Below are positions 38,601 through 49,224 of a stretch of DNA of 64,000 bases, in pieces; the first letter of the stretch is position 1; the number at the start of each line of letters is the position of its first letter. A program made the translations under genes and the position numbers. Where the stretch lies: assembly GCA_007449985.2 (NCBI GenBank), contig VIIQ02000047.1:461479-525478 (forward strand), written 5' to 3'. Source of the stretch: Desmodesmus armatus (lineage: Eukaryota; Chlorophyta; Chlorophyceae; Sphaeropleales; Scenedesmaceae). The notes below the pieces were generated by a model. The model had not been told where the DNA came from. It did not search any database and saw only the letters and a list, made by a program, of their open reading frames with translations.

Positions 38601-41600
38601 CAGGCCCGCTACTTGAATGAGTACCTAGTGAAGGGTGAGGCCCCCACCGACCCCCGTGGCGTGTTCAAGCAGCGGTCGCGTTGGTGCAAGGGTCAAATCC
38701 AGGTGAGGCCGCTGCTGCATGCACCTGCTTTCCAACACAGCACCCCCACTGGACACTGGGCGCTGTTGGCCCCTGAATCAGATCCTTGATACCAGTTGGT
38801 CTGCTGTTCATGTCCGTATCAGCAAGCGAGCCATGCACCAGTGGTGCATGTGGACCAACAAGCCCTGACGTGAAGCCCTGTTCCTGCCACTGCTGCTGCT
38901 GCTGCTGTTGCTGCTGTGCTGCTGCTACTGCTGCAGATCTTGTTTGACAAGCAGCACACCCCCATGCTTGACACCGGTCTCACATTGGGCATGAGGCTGC
39001 TTTACACATCAGGTGCGGGGTGTTGAGCGTTTACACTTGTCGGTGACACCAACGGGCGGTCTGCAACCAAAGGCACCTGTGCGTGCAGCGTGCAGGCCGC
39101 CCCCATTGAACATAGTGTGCAGGCAGTCGGCAGAATGTTCTGTCCAGCCGGCCTGCACTCTGCAGATGTCAACAAAATCCTTGATTTGCCAGCACATGCA
39201 TGTGCATGGCATGCACAGACCAAGCAAGTAGCGGTGTTGTCCACAACATATGTGATATCATTTTCCCGCCTCAAGTTGCACCCAATTCACCGTTACTGTG
39301 ATTCGATCAGTCAGCCGGGCTGTGAAACCCTGAGACCTGCTGCTGTGACGTGTGCTGTGTACATGACCACTTGTTGTCCTCCAGTGACCTGGTCCTACAT
39401 CACCAACACAGTGGCTGTGCCCTGCTCAGGTAAGAACCAGCAGCTCACACATGTTTGCTGCAACCGTTAGTAATGTGATACACAGACTGTCCTGGAATCC
39501 TCTGAGGCATCATGTGAGAGATTGCCTCACAGCGTTGGCTGTCAATGACTGTCACTGACGCCATCGTGGCTCTACGGCGGCCCAGTGGTTGTAGCACAAC
39601 CCCTTGCCCAACCTGTCCCATTCAGAGACTTCAAGTCAACAAGCTGTCACATCTTCCTTGTGTGTGCTGCAGTGCTTGTGCCGTTCATCGCCCTGTTCTT
39701 TGGTGTGTACCCCCTGGTGCTCAACAGAGACTTTGCACTGGCAGCAACCCTCTACTTCACATCCTCATCACTTGTCACATCGGTGAGCCCCACCGCAAAA
39801 TAGTATTTTGCTGTGCTTCCTCAGGAAGCAAATTGCGTTTGGTGTTTAAACCCATGAGACAGCTGTAGGCTGTGCCACACTCTTCCAGCAGCCTTGTGTA
39901 TGCTGCATGCACAGTACTGTGCTGCACAAACGGATGTTGTGCATACTACTGCAACGTGCTGCTGTTCCTGTTGCTGTTGTTGTTCTGTGCTTGCAGTACT
40001 GCCGCGATCGCAAGCACGCCAAGCCCATGTGGTTCTGTGTGGTGTCCTGCCACATCCTGTGGTTCACTTTCACCAAGGCAATCTTCAACGTGATCAAGAA
40101 GAAGATCACTGGTGAGCACCAAAACCAGGCCCTGGCTAATACTAGTGCTTGCAGTCACTAGCCATAGCGGCAGGTAAACGGGATTTCTTGGGTTTCAAAC
40201 CCAAGTTTGGCCACCCACAAAACGTCTGAGCAATGGTGGTGCTGTCTTGGCATGCAGGTGGTGTGACCTCATTCAAGGCAACCGACAAAAAATTGGTCAA
40301 CAAGAACCCCCAGCAGCAACAAGACCAAGCACAGGACGAGGCCGATAAGCTTCCCTGGCACAAGATGAAGAACCTAGGAGACATGGAAGGCACACTCGAC
40401 GGCTGGGTGCTGTTCATTTCCTTCAGCCTTTCTTTCATCACGGCGATTGTGGGCGTCTTCCAGATGATCGACAGGCCATACACGGCACAGGTATGTTTTG
40501 CCGCGATGTCGACGAGCAGATGCTGCTGCCGACAGCGCTGTGCGCAGTCGGCACAGCGTTCGGTTGGCGGTTGGTCGCAGCGCGCAGCTGCGTTGGCACC
40601 ATCATGTTGTGATCACAGGAAACTTACGTAGTGGCACGTGTGGTGTTTCGCAGGGGGAGTTCCGCTGGTTCTTGGCGCTGTCCATTTTCTGGGCGTTGTA
40701 CAACATGATCCCTCCCTCGCTCTTCATATTCTACCTGTTCAAGTCCGACGGCATCTTCGAAGACTACTGCTCCTTCTGCTTCGTTACGTCATTCATCCTC
40801 GGCATTGGCGGCATCATCTGCACGTGGCTCGTGCCCGATGACTACAATCTGGGTCAGGTGAGGGCTAAACGTTTGGTTGGACAGCTAGCTGATGACTGCT
40901 TACATGACAGCAGGCGATACCGCTGAGGACCCACCAGTGGGGGCTGGGGATCGTCAGTGCGCGAGCATGCTCCTGCTGGCTGCAGATCGGGAAGCCATGC
41001 TTCCAGGTGGTACACTGTATGGCATACTGCGGTACGCCCTAGCAAAGCTTGAAGCTGGGGGCCCCTAACCTAAGCAGACTCTGCCGGGCTGACTTCCTTG
41101 GTATTGGTGGTGCTTGTGCTGTAGGTGCTCAACGTGTCGATGCAGTTCTTTGAGGCTCAGCGCTCTGGCCGCCTGCCGCGCATATCCAACGTGCCGTGGC
41201 GCGGGAACAGCGCAATCTTCGACTCAGTGCTGCTGTCTGGCAACAGGAATGTGTCACTGACTGGCGGCTGGTGAGTTGCACTGCCAGTCTGAACGGGGGG
41301 GGGGGGGGGGGGGCTGGGCTATAAGCACCCGCGGCAATAGGCTTGCCCAAGTATGTGCGAACCTGTGGGATGAGCTGGGGTCCATGTGGCATGCCTGTAA
41401 ATTAGTCACGAAGGTAGCACCACAAGCTGCTGCACGCGGTAGAGCTACCAGGTATACCTGGCAGGTCATAGTCACTCATGTAACACAACATCTTGTTGAA
41501 AGCTGTGGTTGTAAAAATGTCTCAGGTATGATGATGGCGGCATGCTGAAGGTCACCTACAGCACAGCCTTCACCGTTTCCCTGCTGAGCTGGGCCTTCAT

Positions 41601-44217
41601 GCAGTTCAAGGAGGGATACAGAGCATCAGGAAACCTGGACTTTGGCGCAAACACTGTCAGGTGTGCGGCTGCTTGGCGCCCAATGATGGCGTTAGCCTGA
41701 TGATTGCAAGTCTGCTGTACAACATGTGTAGTGCACATTCCTGCCACGGCGGTTCGTCTGCTGGACAAGGCTTGGAATCTTGCACAGAGGCTTCGCAACC
41801 TCCATACTACACCAGAGAGCAGCTGCTGTGGCAGAATACGTAAGCCTTGAATTTTGAGCCTGAAACCAAAAACCCAAGATTTTTAAACCCTTGGGCATGC
41901 TGCGGTGTTTCTCTGTCGCTGTTGTCAGGTGGGGTGGTGACTACCTGGTGAAGACTGCCATCACCGATACAAGCGCTTCTGCCGATGTGGTGCAGCTGGT
42001 GGCGCAGGTATGTCTATGGTTCAAATCTGTCTGGCCATCTTGGCTGTTATCAATGCCATGAAAGTGTCACTGGCAGACTCGGTCTCGATAGGAAGATTCA
42101 TAATCGGTCTCGGGCGGAAGAGCTACGGGTTCAGCATCACTACCCACTATTTATTCCACTTTGAAGTACAAACCAAGCCTGCAGCAGCAGCCAGTTGCAC
42201 TGCCAGTAGTGGCACTACAGATGGCTCTACACTGGCATGCAATCCTCATTGATTAAAGCGCCTGACAAAACTGCCCCCGAATAGTTGAACCAGTTTTGTT
42301 TCAGCCGCTCAGAGGTTTATGTTGTCGCACAGATTGGCAACCTGACCCGTGACCGCAACTACTGGGGTATGCCTGAGCGTGCCAACATCATCCGCCCTGT
42401 CACCTCCCTCACTTCCACAAGGGCTGGCACAGATGTGGTGGCCATGACAGCTGCTGCCCTGGCCGCGGCTTCGGTAGCAATAAAGGACGAGTCCTCACAG
42501 GTATGCACCTGGCCTCGGGCTGAAAACTGTTGTTGGCGGCTGGGTGCCCTGGTTCTTGCAGCTGCTCGACACCTGTGTGCATCCGATGAGTAAGACCTAA
42601 TCTGTCTGGCTGGAATAAGTCAGAACCTACCAGCCTGGTACTCCGAGCCTCGGAAAGCAGCTGCTAGGGTGGCCGAGCACTTCAACTGCTGTCAAGTCAC
42701 ACACACATACGCTGACAGAGGCACAAACACCTATGCCACTTGCTGCTGTACTTCTGTCCTTGTACAGAGCGCTGACATCTACCTGTCAAGGTCGATAGCT
42801 CTGTACCGCCTAGCGGCCCGTTGGCCGAAGCAGACCTACAACAGGTTTGTGGAGACGTCATCCATCTACCCCTCCGCCAGCATCTACGATGACCTGGCAT
42901 ACGCTGCAGCATGGTGAGGCTGTACTGTGCGCTTGTTCAACAGTAGTGTATTGTCACATCAAATTGATTGATTGATAAGTGGTGGAGAAGCTGTGGTGAC
43001 GTGCAGTCATGCATTACGCCGCATGGCATGCTGTCGTTGGCGCCCGACGTGCCTGCATGAAGCAGCAGCGTTGCAATGTTGTCATACATCACTGCAGCAC
43101 GGCACAAGCGTGTCACGGGCTTCTGCAGCAGCACGCACAGGGCGTGTCGGTACCTCTGTTGACATGCCGCGCCGCACACTCAGTGGAGGCTCCTTTGTGT
43201 GTCCCATATTGTGTTCACCTTGTTTTGGGGGAGCAGATGCTGCGGCGTAGACACAGTCGCCGCACATCAATGGATGTGTGGCGATTGGCGTTGCCTACCG
43301 AGAATGAGCTGGCTGGAACCATAAGCCTTGATTTTTTTGCTTTGCCTGTTCAGGTTATATGAGGCCACGGGTGATGCCGGCTACCTGACTGAGGCAGAGG
43401 CCTTCTACGAGCGCAGCAGGACCACGGAGAGGTTCACAAACCCCAACCCAGACCGCTTCTCCTACGAGAACGTGATCCCAGCCCTGCACCTGCTGCTGTA
43501 CAAGGTAGGCATAATGATCAATTTGTTGGTCCACAGAGCAGCCTGTATTTGCCGCCTCCCTGGTTTTGTTGCAAACTGCAACAGACCTAGGGCCGCCGAG
43601 CACATACTGGCAAGTACACGCATCGCCATTGCATAAATGAAGCCTGTATGCAGCGGCATTGTCAAGATCAGCTGCCGTGCTGCTCTGCCGTCCCACAGGG
43701 CACCAAGGACCCCGCATACAAGTCCGCCACCCAGTCCTTCATCAGCAACTGGCTCGCCTCCAACAACCAGATGAGCAAAACCTCCGCACAATTCTCATCT
43801 CCAAATGACCCCGGGAGGAGGAGGAGCTCGTGGGTACGTATCGCGAGGATTGAGATAACCGTTACCGGACTGAATCGGACGACACACACCCTGCTTTGGG
43901 CGGCACCGTGCCTCTCTAGTGACTCTAGAGATCTGCAGATCTGTCAGCATCCTTACCACAGCATGGCCTTTCACAGTGTGTCAAACACACATGCGAGCAC
44001 TGCCCAACACACCTGCTGCACGGCTGCTGTTACGATTACAGGTATCTACTACACGCCCAAGGGCCTGGCAAAGGCGCAGCCGGGCGGTTCGCTGCAGCAC
44101 ACGGCAAATGCTGCCTTCCTTGTTATGGCGGCGGCTGATGCGGGGGTGTACCCGGCGAGCAGGTTCATGCGGCATGCGTGCTGGGTGCGCAGCCAGATTG
44201 GATACATGCTGGTAAGT

Positions 44218-44249
<32 letters not shown>

Positions 44250-46256
44250 CTGGGCATCTTTGTGCAATGCCGTAAGGCAGCCAAGGTTGACATGCACACT
44301 ATGTCACGCGGCAGTGCTACATGTCATGCTTTGAAAAATCCCTACCAAACAGTCATAATGCTGGAAAAGTTTTCAAAGTGGGGCCCACAGGAGGCTGCGG
44401 ACTGCTATGGTAGTCACACTTCGAAGTTGAAATCAACGGTGCACCGTGAACCATTCACGTGTGAGCGTACGAGCCGCTGGGCCAGCAGCTCATCTCAGAA
44501 GAATGGATTGAGGTCTCAGAGCAAGTCTGCTGTGTGTTTTGCAGGGTGACGCTGGCAAGTCGTATGTGACAGGCTATGGTGCCATCCAACCCCGCAAGAC
44601 ACCTCACAGGGTGAGCTGGTGGCAGTGTGGGGTGCCGTGCTGAATTGTGGGGCCACCCGTGGCAAATGCAGGCGTGCTACCAATGCCGCATTCCGGGACC
44701 GGGTCCCAGCACAAGGCTTCCGCATGTCTGCCACGACCATACCAGCCACCAACATGATGCAGTGCTGGCGTGTGCTGTCGACTTGACGCCTGTGCTTGTT
44801 GTCTCTGCTGCTGCTGACGCTGCAGGCTGCATCCTGCCCTCCACCATACCAATCAGACTGCACATTTGAGTCTGCCTACTTCACAACAGGTGTGTTTGTT
44901 ACCACATCCATTGTCCATCGAGTGTTGGAAAGCGCACAGCATGCTGCACGGCATCAGCAGTTGGCTTTGGATGTTATGATCCTGTTCCAGTCCTCTTCTC
45001 CTTCGATACAGTTTGACCCAGCATGCGCGCGCACTGCCTCTGTCATTCACCACTGCCCTGCTTCTGCACTGCCGGTGCAAGTTGCCTCCCTGACCTTCCC
45101 CGGGAAGGTCCCTTCCTGGGGGAGGCTCCCCCCAGATCCCAACTTCCACCAGCTGCCAGGTGGCCTGGTGGGTGGTCCTGATGACTTTGACCAGTCGGTT
45201 TGATGACAGGGACCAGTTCAACCCCGCAGTTACCTCAACCCCCTTGTCGGAATTTCGGCGACTGTTACCAGCACCCCACTCCTGCACTGCTTGCCGCCCT
45301 GCCCTTCCCCTTTCCCCCAGATCCCAACTTCCACCAGCTGCCTGGTGGCCTGGTGGGTGGTCCCGATGACTTTGACCAGTGGGTGGATGACAGGGACTAG
45401 TTCAACCCCGCCCCACGAGGTGCACCTCGTCCTAAATTCTGCATAGATTACTAACGCCCTGCTCTATTGCCATACTTCTGCACTGCTTTCCCCCATCCCC
45501 TCTGCCCTCTTCCTCCCCAGATCCCAACTCCCACCAGCTGCTTGTTGGCTTGGTGGGTGGTCCCGATGACTTTGCCCAGTGGCTGAATTCCCATCCCCCC
45601 CCCCCCCCCCCGGTGGTCCTTGGCAGGGACCAGTTCAACCCCGCAGTCAGCCTGTTGGATGATGCCCCACTGCTGCACTGCTGGCCTCCCTGCCCTTTCC
45701 CTTCTCCACAGATCCCAATTTCCACCAGCTGCCTGGTGGCCTGGTGGGTGGTCCTGATGACTTTGACCAGTGGGTAGATGACAGGGACCAGTTCAACCCC
45801 GCAGTCACCGTCAGCCTGCTCAACAACGCAGGATTCTCGGCTGCGCTGGCGGGATTGGTGCGTATGACATCAACATGGCCAAGTGCCAGCAGGGCAACGG
45901 CTTCATCCAGGTGAGGCTCGCATTGCACTGTACATGTGTGTTGCTGTCGTCCAAAAATGCAAACATCGCACTGACACATGGATGCAGGGCTTGTGGGCCA
46001 AACCGGTTTGTGCTGTGCTGTTCAAAGCCTGCGGCTGGTGGAAATTGTTGGGATAGACGAAGCCGGTGCACACAATGCGCATAATGCAGTCATCGCTTAC
46101 TGCTGCTGCTGCTGCTGTTGTTTGCAGACGCTGATGCTGAAGGCTCAGGGGCGCAGGGAGACTGACGGGGCCAAGTGGTGGGGGCAACTAGTTCAGTGGC
46201 ACACAGCCTGTGTAGCGGCAGTGTGTGCGTGCAGAAGCCTTCAGTGCAATCCTTAG
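31137..46256 (+). CDS. Fusion: GT2 cellulose-synthase-like glycosyltransferase plus GH9 endoglucanase domain
   Basis: Thirty exons chain from 33194-33372 to 45713-45858. Phases agree at all but one junction (36272/36772, perhaps a missed micro-exon), giving about 1,166 aa. Counting from 33194, there are two membrane spans, RVLVPCYKEK, DD (about 151), LDADM (about 284), ITED (about 374) and QRSRW (about 411): the D, DxD, TED and QxxRW signature of processive GT2 synthases. About six more membrane spans follow. Exon 40654-40857 runs from the last spans straight into the GH9 start (DDYNLGQ), and the next exon continues FFEAQRSGRLP. GH9 landmarks follow in order: WYDDGG, RWGGDYLVKTA, IGNLTRDRNYWGMPE, YDDLAYAAAWLYEATG, YTPKGLAKAQPGGSLQHTAN, YVTGYGAIQPRKTPHR, GGLVGGPDDFDQ and NNAGFSAALAGL. 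Expected role: synthesis and extrusion of a beta-glucan with an attached GH9 module. N-terminal exons (31137-32930) and the C-terminus after 45858 are uncertain. Confidence 0.9.
31840..32093 (+). repeat. Decayed duplicate of an N-terminal exon 3' border
   Basis: The 3' end of the block encoding SRINAYPPVAPTTRATPQ and its donor (about 31842-31900) recurs at about 32032-32087 with a one-base deletion. In the copy, SRINTYP runs out of frame before the same CACCACAG-GTGTGT border. The copy is probably not coding. Confidence 0.65.
32611..32665. repeat. CTG trinucleotide repeat serving as 3' splice site
   Basis: About 17 CTG/CCG units end in GCTGCTGCTGCAG directly before the exon beginning GGCTTTGATCAG. 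The repeat occupies the polypyrimidine-tract position. Confidence 0.8.
33719..34230 (+). repeat. Three copies of the GT2 exon border encoding RVLVPCYKEK
   Basis: The segment DPNVPLHPDDVMFNLRVLVP followed by CYKEK and its GTGAGG donor ends at 33804. Shorter copies end at about 33990 (LSEDDIMFNVRVLVPCYKEK) and 34228 (DPNVPLHPDDVMFNFRVLVP then CYKEK), each with an identical GTGAGG/GTGAGGT donor. All three keep an open frame. G-rich tracts separate them. Only the first is joined to the upstream transmembrane coding part; the other two have CAG-like acceptors and could act as alternative cassettes. Confidence 0.8.
34975..35322 (+). repeat. Partial duplicate of the exon ending at 35026
   Basis: The Ala-rich exon end GGCAGCAGCAGCCGCAGCAG...GTCAG plus donor recurs at about 35282-35320, where an in-frame TAG (GTTAGTCAG) precedes the donor. 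The copy is therefore non-coding or a decoy donor. Confidence 0.65.
37897..37941 (+). repeat. Interstitial telomere-like CCCTAAA repeats
   Basis: Four CCCTAAA/CCCTAAG units (two in tandem, a short spacer, then two more imperfect) lie in the GT2-GH9 intron just before the exon at 37972. CCCTAAA is the plant/green-algal telomere type. Confidence 0.75.
45137..45858 (+). repeat. Four tandem copies of the last GH9 exon, only the fourth intact
   Basis: An acceptor plus DPNFHQLPGGLVGGPDDFDQ-like coding start occurs at about 45137, 45321, 45521 and 45713 (spacing 184-200 bp). Copy 1 has a one-base insertion after DDFDQ and a TGA. Copy 2 has TAG after DDRD. Copy 3 is diverged and interrupted by a poly-C run. 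Copy 4 reads on through WVDDRDQFNPAVTVSLLNNA to GFSAALAGL. Copies 1-3 are likely decoy acceptors or relics. Confidence 0.85.
45859..46256 (+). other. Possible C-terminal extension of the GT2-GH9 gene
   Basis: After GFSAALAGL the GH9 frame meets a GTGCGT. An overlapping frame encodes YDINMAKCQQGNGFIQ up to a GTGAGG donor at about 45911. After a CTG-rich acceptor, an exon beginning TLMLKAQGRRETDGAKWWG continues in that same frame to a stop at 46254-46256. Joining this to the GH9 frame needs a one-base shift or an undetected small intron. Otherwise the protein ends shortly after GFSAALAGL. Confidence 0.35.
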
Positions 46257-48095
46257 GCTACTGTACATCAGTACATGTGAAGCAGTACATGTACTGCTAG
46301 GTTAGCTGAACTTCACCAGGGTGATGATGTAGCTGTGTCAGGCACCAGCAGTTGCAGTTGTGTACATGCAAGAGAAACAGGGAGGCAGTTGAGCAGAGTT
46401 GTGGTACAATACCGGTGTGATCAACACACAGGGCTGAGGGATGTCATAATCAGCCGCCTTAGGGCAAAGCTGTTGATGACAGAAGGGGTGTGTGAAGTGC
46501 ACTGTGGGGTCACGTGCACTGGTACGCATCTTCGCATAATTTGGCACATAGCTTATTGTCAACTGATCCTTTCGTGAGACCGATAGTGGTTGTGCTGCTA
46601 TGACCTCATGCTGACCAGGTAAAGCCTTGCACGGGTTTGGGAGTGTGCCCATGAATATGCTCCAGGGTATCCAGGGTATTGTTACAGCTACACCATTTGG
46701 TGCGCGTTACAGGAATCGAGTGCAGGCAAAATGCCTCACCAAGTGCTGCCTGGTCTGGTTTGCTGTGTGTGCCGTGTTGCGCACCCGTGTGTGGGTGCAT
46801 TGTTGTGCGTTGTTATAGGCAGACGTCTTTTTTTTGTTTTTGTAGGCAGACGTCTGCCTACAACAGACCCGTCTATGCACATCTGTGCATATGCATCCTC
46901 TGCCTGAGTGCAGGATGATGTGTCGATTACTACCAAAAAAAGATTCCTACCAAAACATCTGCTGTAATATCAACCTTGGCATGCCCAGCACTGTCTATGC
47001 TCAATTGCACCCAAACAACAATTGCAAGACCAAGTTGCAAGACGTAAGAAATCATGGTAAGCTGATGGTGGACCTGTGCCAGCTTTTCTGTTGAGTGAAA
47101 ACTGCACTTACCGTAAGTGACACGCCTGCGAATATACTCTGAGTGTGAGGAAGCCTCACAAGCAGCGGTCAGACGATATGCGGTCAGCCGTCCGTGCCTT
47201 TGGAAGGCACACTGTCGTGAAGGCATCAACTTCTAGCTGCATTGCCCCAGGCGTGCACTTGGAGTATTGAACACTACATGGCAAAATATTTACCTTGAAC
47301 CGAAACCCTACCAACCCACCCTTTGCCTGTGTGCACGGGCTGCCACGCAACACAGCAGAAATGCCGACGTTCACAACAGGGGTACGCTTGCCACAAGGAG
47401 CATGATGAGTCTTGTGACAAACAGTGGTAAACCGTTTATCGCAGTGCGATGGACAAGCCTGAAAGTGCGCAACAAACCACCTCAGTCCATCGCCAGTCCA
47501 CTTTACCACCAGTCTAGTGGTGCCAGGGAGGCCCCGCACCCAGCCTGCGCTTGACCTTTGCCCTCTGGTTTTGATTGTTTCTGCTTGCAAACCCCACACG
47601 ACCGCTTGTACTTGTACATGTACACATATATCCTTCTCCAATCAGCCAGTACGACATGTACACCAATTCTCTCTTGACACTGCACGCACACATCTGATAG
47701 GCAGACCACAAACAGCCTCTTACGAAGCACACGATGGTATTCGCTGCCTGGTGCAGTCCCCCCCCATTCAACCAAATGCACCTCCACTCAATGCACCACT
47801 GCCAGCACCACCAGAGCCCTCCTTCCAACCCCAGACACACGCTGACACAACCACACAGCACATACACTCATGCCATCCTCATTTCCCTGCTGTCATTGGC
47901 CTAACACACACATCTGAGGCCCCCAAATCACTGCCACGCCTTAGGGCAAACTTGCGAGGCTCAATCGAGCCTCATGCTAAGCCCATCAGCTGCCCGATAT
48001 CATCACCCCTCACACCCATTGCACCAGCTTGCCCTGGGGACAGGGCGAGGAACGCCTGACCGCCGTGTGATGAGCGAACACAGTGTGAGGTGCGG
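46257..48095. other. Intergenic region between convergent genes
   Basis: Tail-to-tail interval between the plus-strand GT2-GH9 gene and the minus-strand RAD5/HLTF gene. It contains GTACATG-rich palindromic motifs near 46260-46300, the 24-bp palindrome at 46840, and a degenerate copy of the final RAD5/HLTF exon at about 47988-48040. No independent gene was supported. Confidence 0.5.
46815..46863. repeat. 24-bp perfect palindrome with partial upstream copy
   Basis: 46840-46863 is a perfect palindrome with core GTAGGCAGACGTCTGCCTAC. A half-copy, ATAGGCAGACGTCT, precedes it at about 46815-46828, separated by a T-rich stretch. This looks like the end of a small inverted-repeat element, or a strong binding site with an AatII-type core. 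Confidence 0.75.
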
Positions 48096-48420
48096 TTACG
48101 CCAGTCCCATCAGCTGCCTGATATCATCAGCCCTCACACCCATTGCACCAGCTTGTTGCAGCAGCCGGCCGCTGCTGCCAGCAGCAGCAGCTGCAGCGGC
48201 GTCCACCCCAACCTGCTCACCCACCCAAGCAGCCTTCGCCAGCTGCGTCTTGCGCTCCTGTGTGCAGCGTGAAACGACAAGAGCAGCATATCAGTTACAG
48301 TAACACCTGGAAAAATCACCCAGAGCAATATATTGATCATCTAGCCCATCTCAAGCTGCCTGTGCAAGCTGGGCTTTGCGCTCTGTGCGCGGCATACAAC
48401 AGCAGGGGCAATAGAATGCA
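47988..48420 (-). repeat. Duplicated borders of the last RAD5/HLTF exon
   Basis: The 3' end of the last exon ([17 protein letters not shown], stop at 48096) has a downstream copy at about 47988-48040 reading GAMGVRGDDIGQLMGLA and also ending in a stop. The acceptor side (CTCCTGTGTGCAGC-like, about 48250) has an upstream copy near 48370-48400. Confidence 0.7.
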
Positions 48421-48642
48421 CTCACAGTGAGGCTGCCAGCAACGATGGCAACAGCTAAAGGCATCAGCCAACCCTGCACTGCTTTTATTCAATAAACTCC
48501 CGCTCCCCCCCCCCCCCCCCCCGCCACACACACACACACAACCTCACCTGCATCTTCAGCATGCGTTCCTCTATGGTGCCGCGTGCCACGTAGCGCCACA
48601 CAAACACGGGACGTGTCTGGCCCAGCCTGTGCACACGGTCCT

Positions 48643-48703
<61 letters not shown>

Positions 48704-49184
48704 CAGCAGCAGAGTCAGACTGCACTGGCGTTTGCGCTCATGGCGTTACACTGCAGCCTCCCAATCCTGAAACAGGTGCACTCATAGGCGTCAGCATAGA
48801 GTGCCCTCCACAGCCGAGGTCTAGCATGTGTTTACTGGATTGCGTGCCTCCCCCCCTCCCCCCCCCCCCAAAAACACACCTCAGCCTCTTCCCCGGGGAG
48901 TTCGGCTGGTGTTAGTGACAGCACAGCTTGCTGGCAACTCTGACATCACCACCTTGCCCCCCGTCCCCCAAATGCACGCTCCCCCCATTTCACCATGGCC
49001 AGGTCCTCCACTGCCGGGTTGCACCAGGGATCCAGCATGTGCACCCCCCCCCCACATACACAGACTCCAGCCGCTTTGCTCCGGCTATCTGGCGGCATCA
49101 GAGGCAGCAAGGCTTGCTGCCAACTTTGATTCCGCTGCCTTGCCCCCTCCCCCCCCCCCCCCCCCCCGGGATGCACCCCTCCAG

Positions 49185-49224
<40 letters not shown>

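Noticed and set aside
45137..45700. Extra GH9 C-terminal genes or a second cellulase gene
   Set aside because: Only isolated copies of one exon start with stops or frameshifts; there is no upstream GH9 sequence of their own.
47988..48040. Separate small gene ending MGLA
   Set aside because: It is a second copy of the last RAD5/HLTF exon 3' end and has no start or own promoter.
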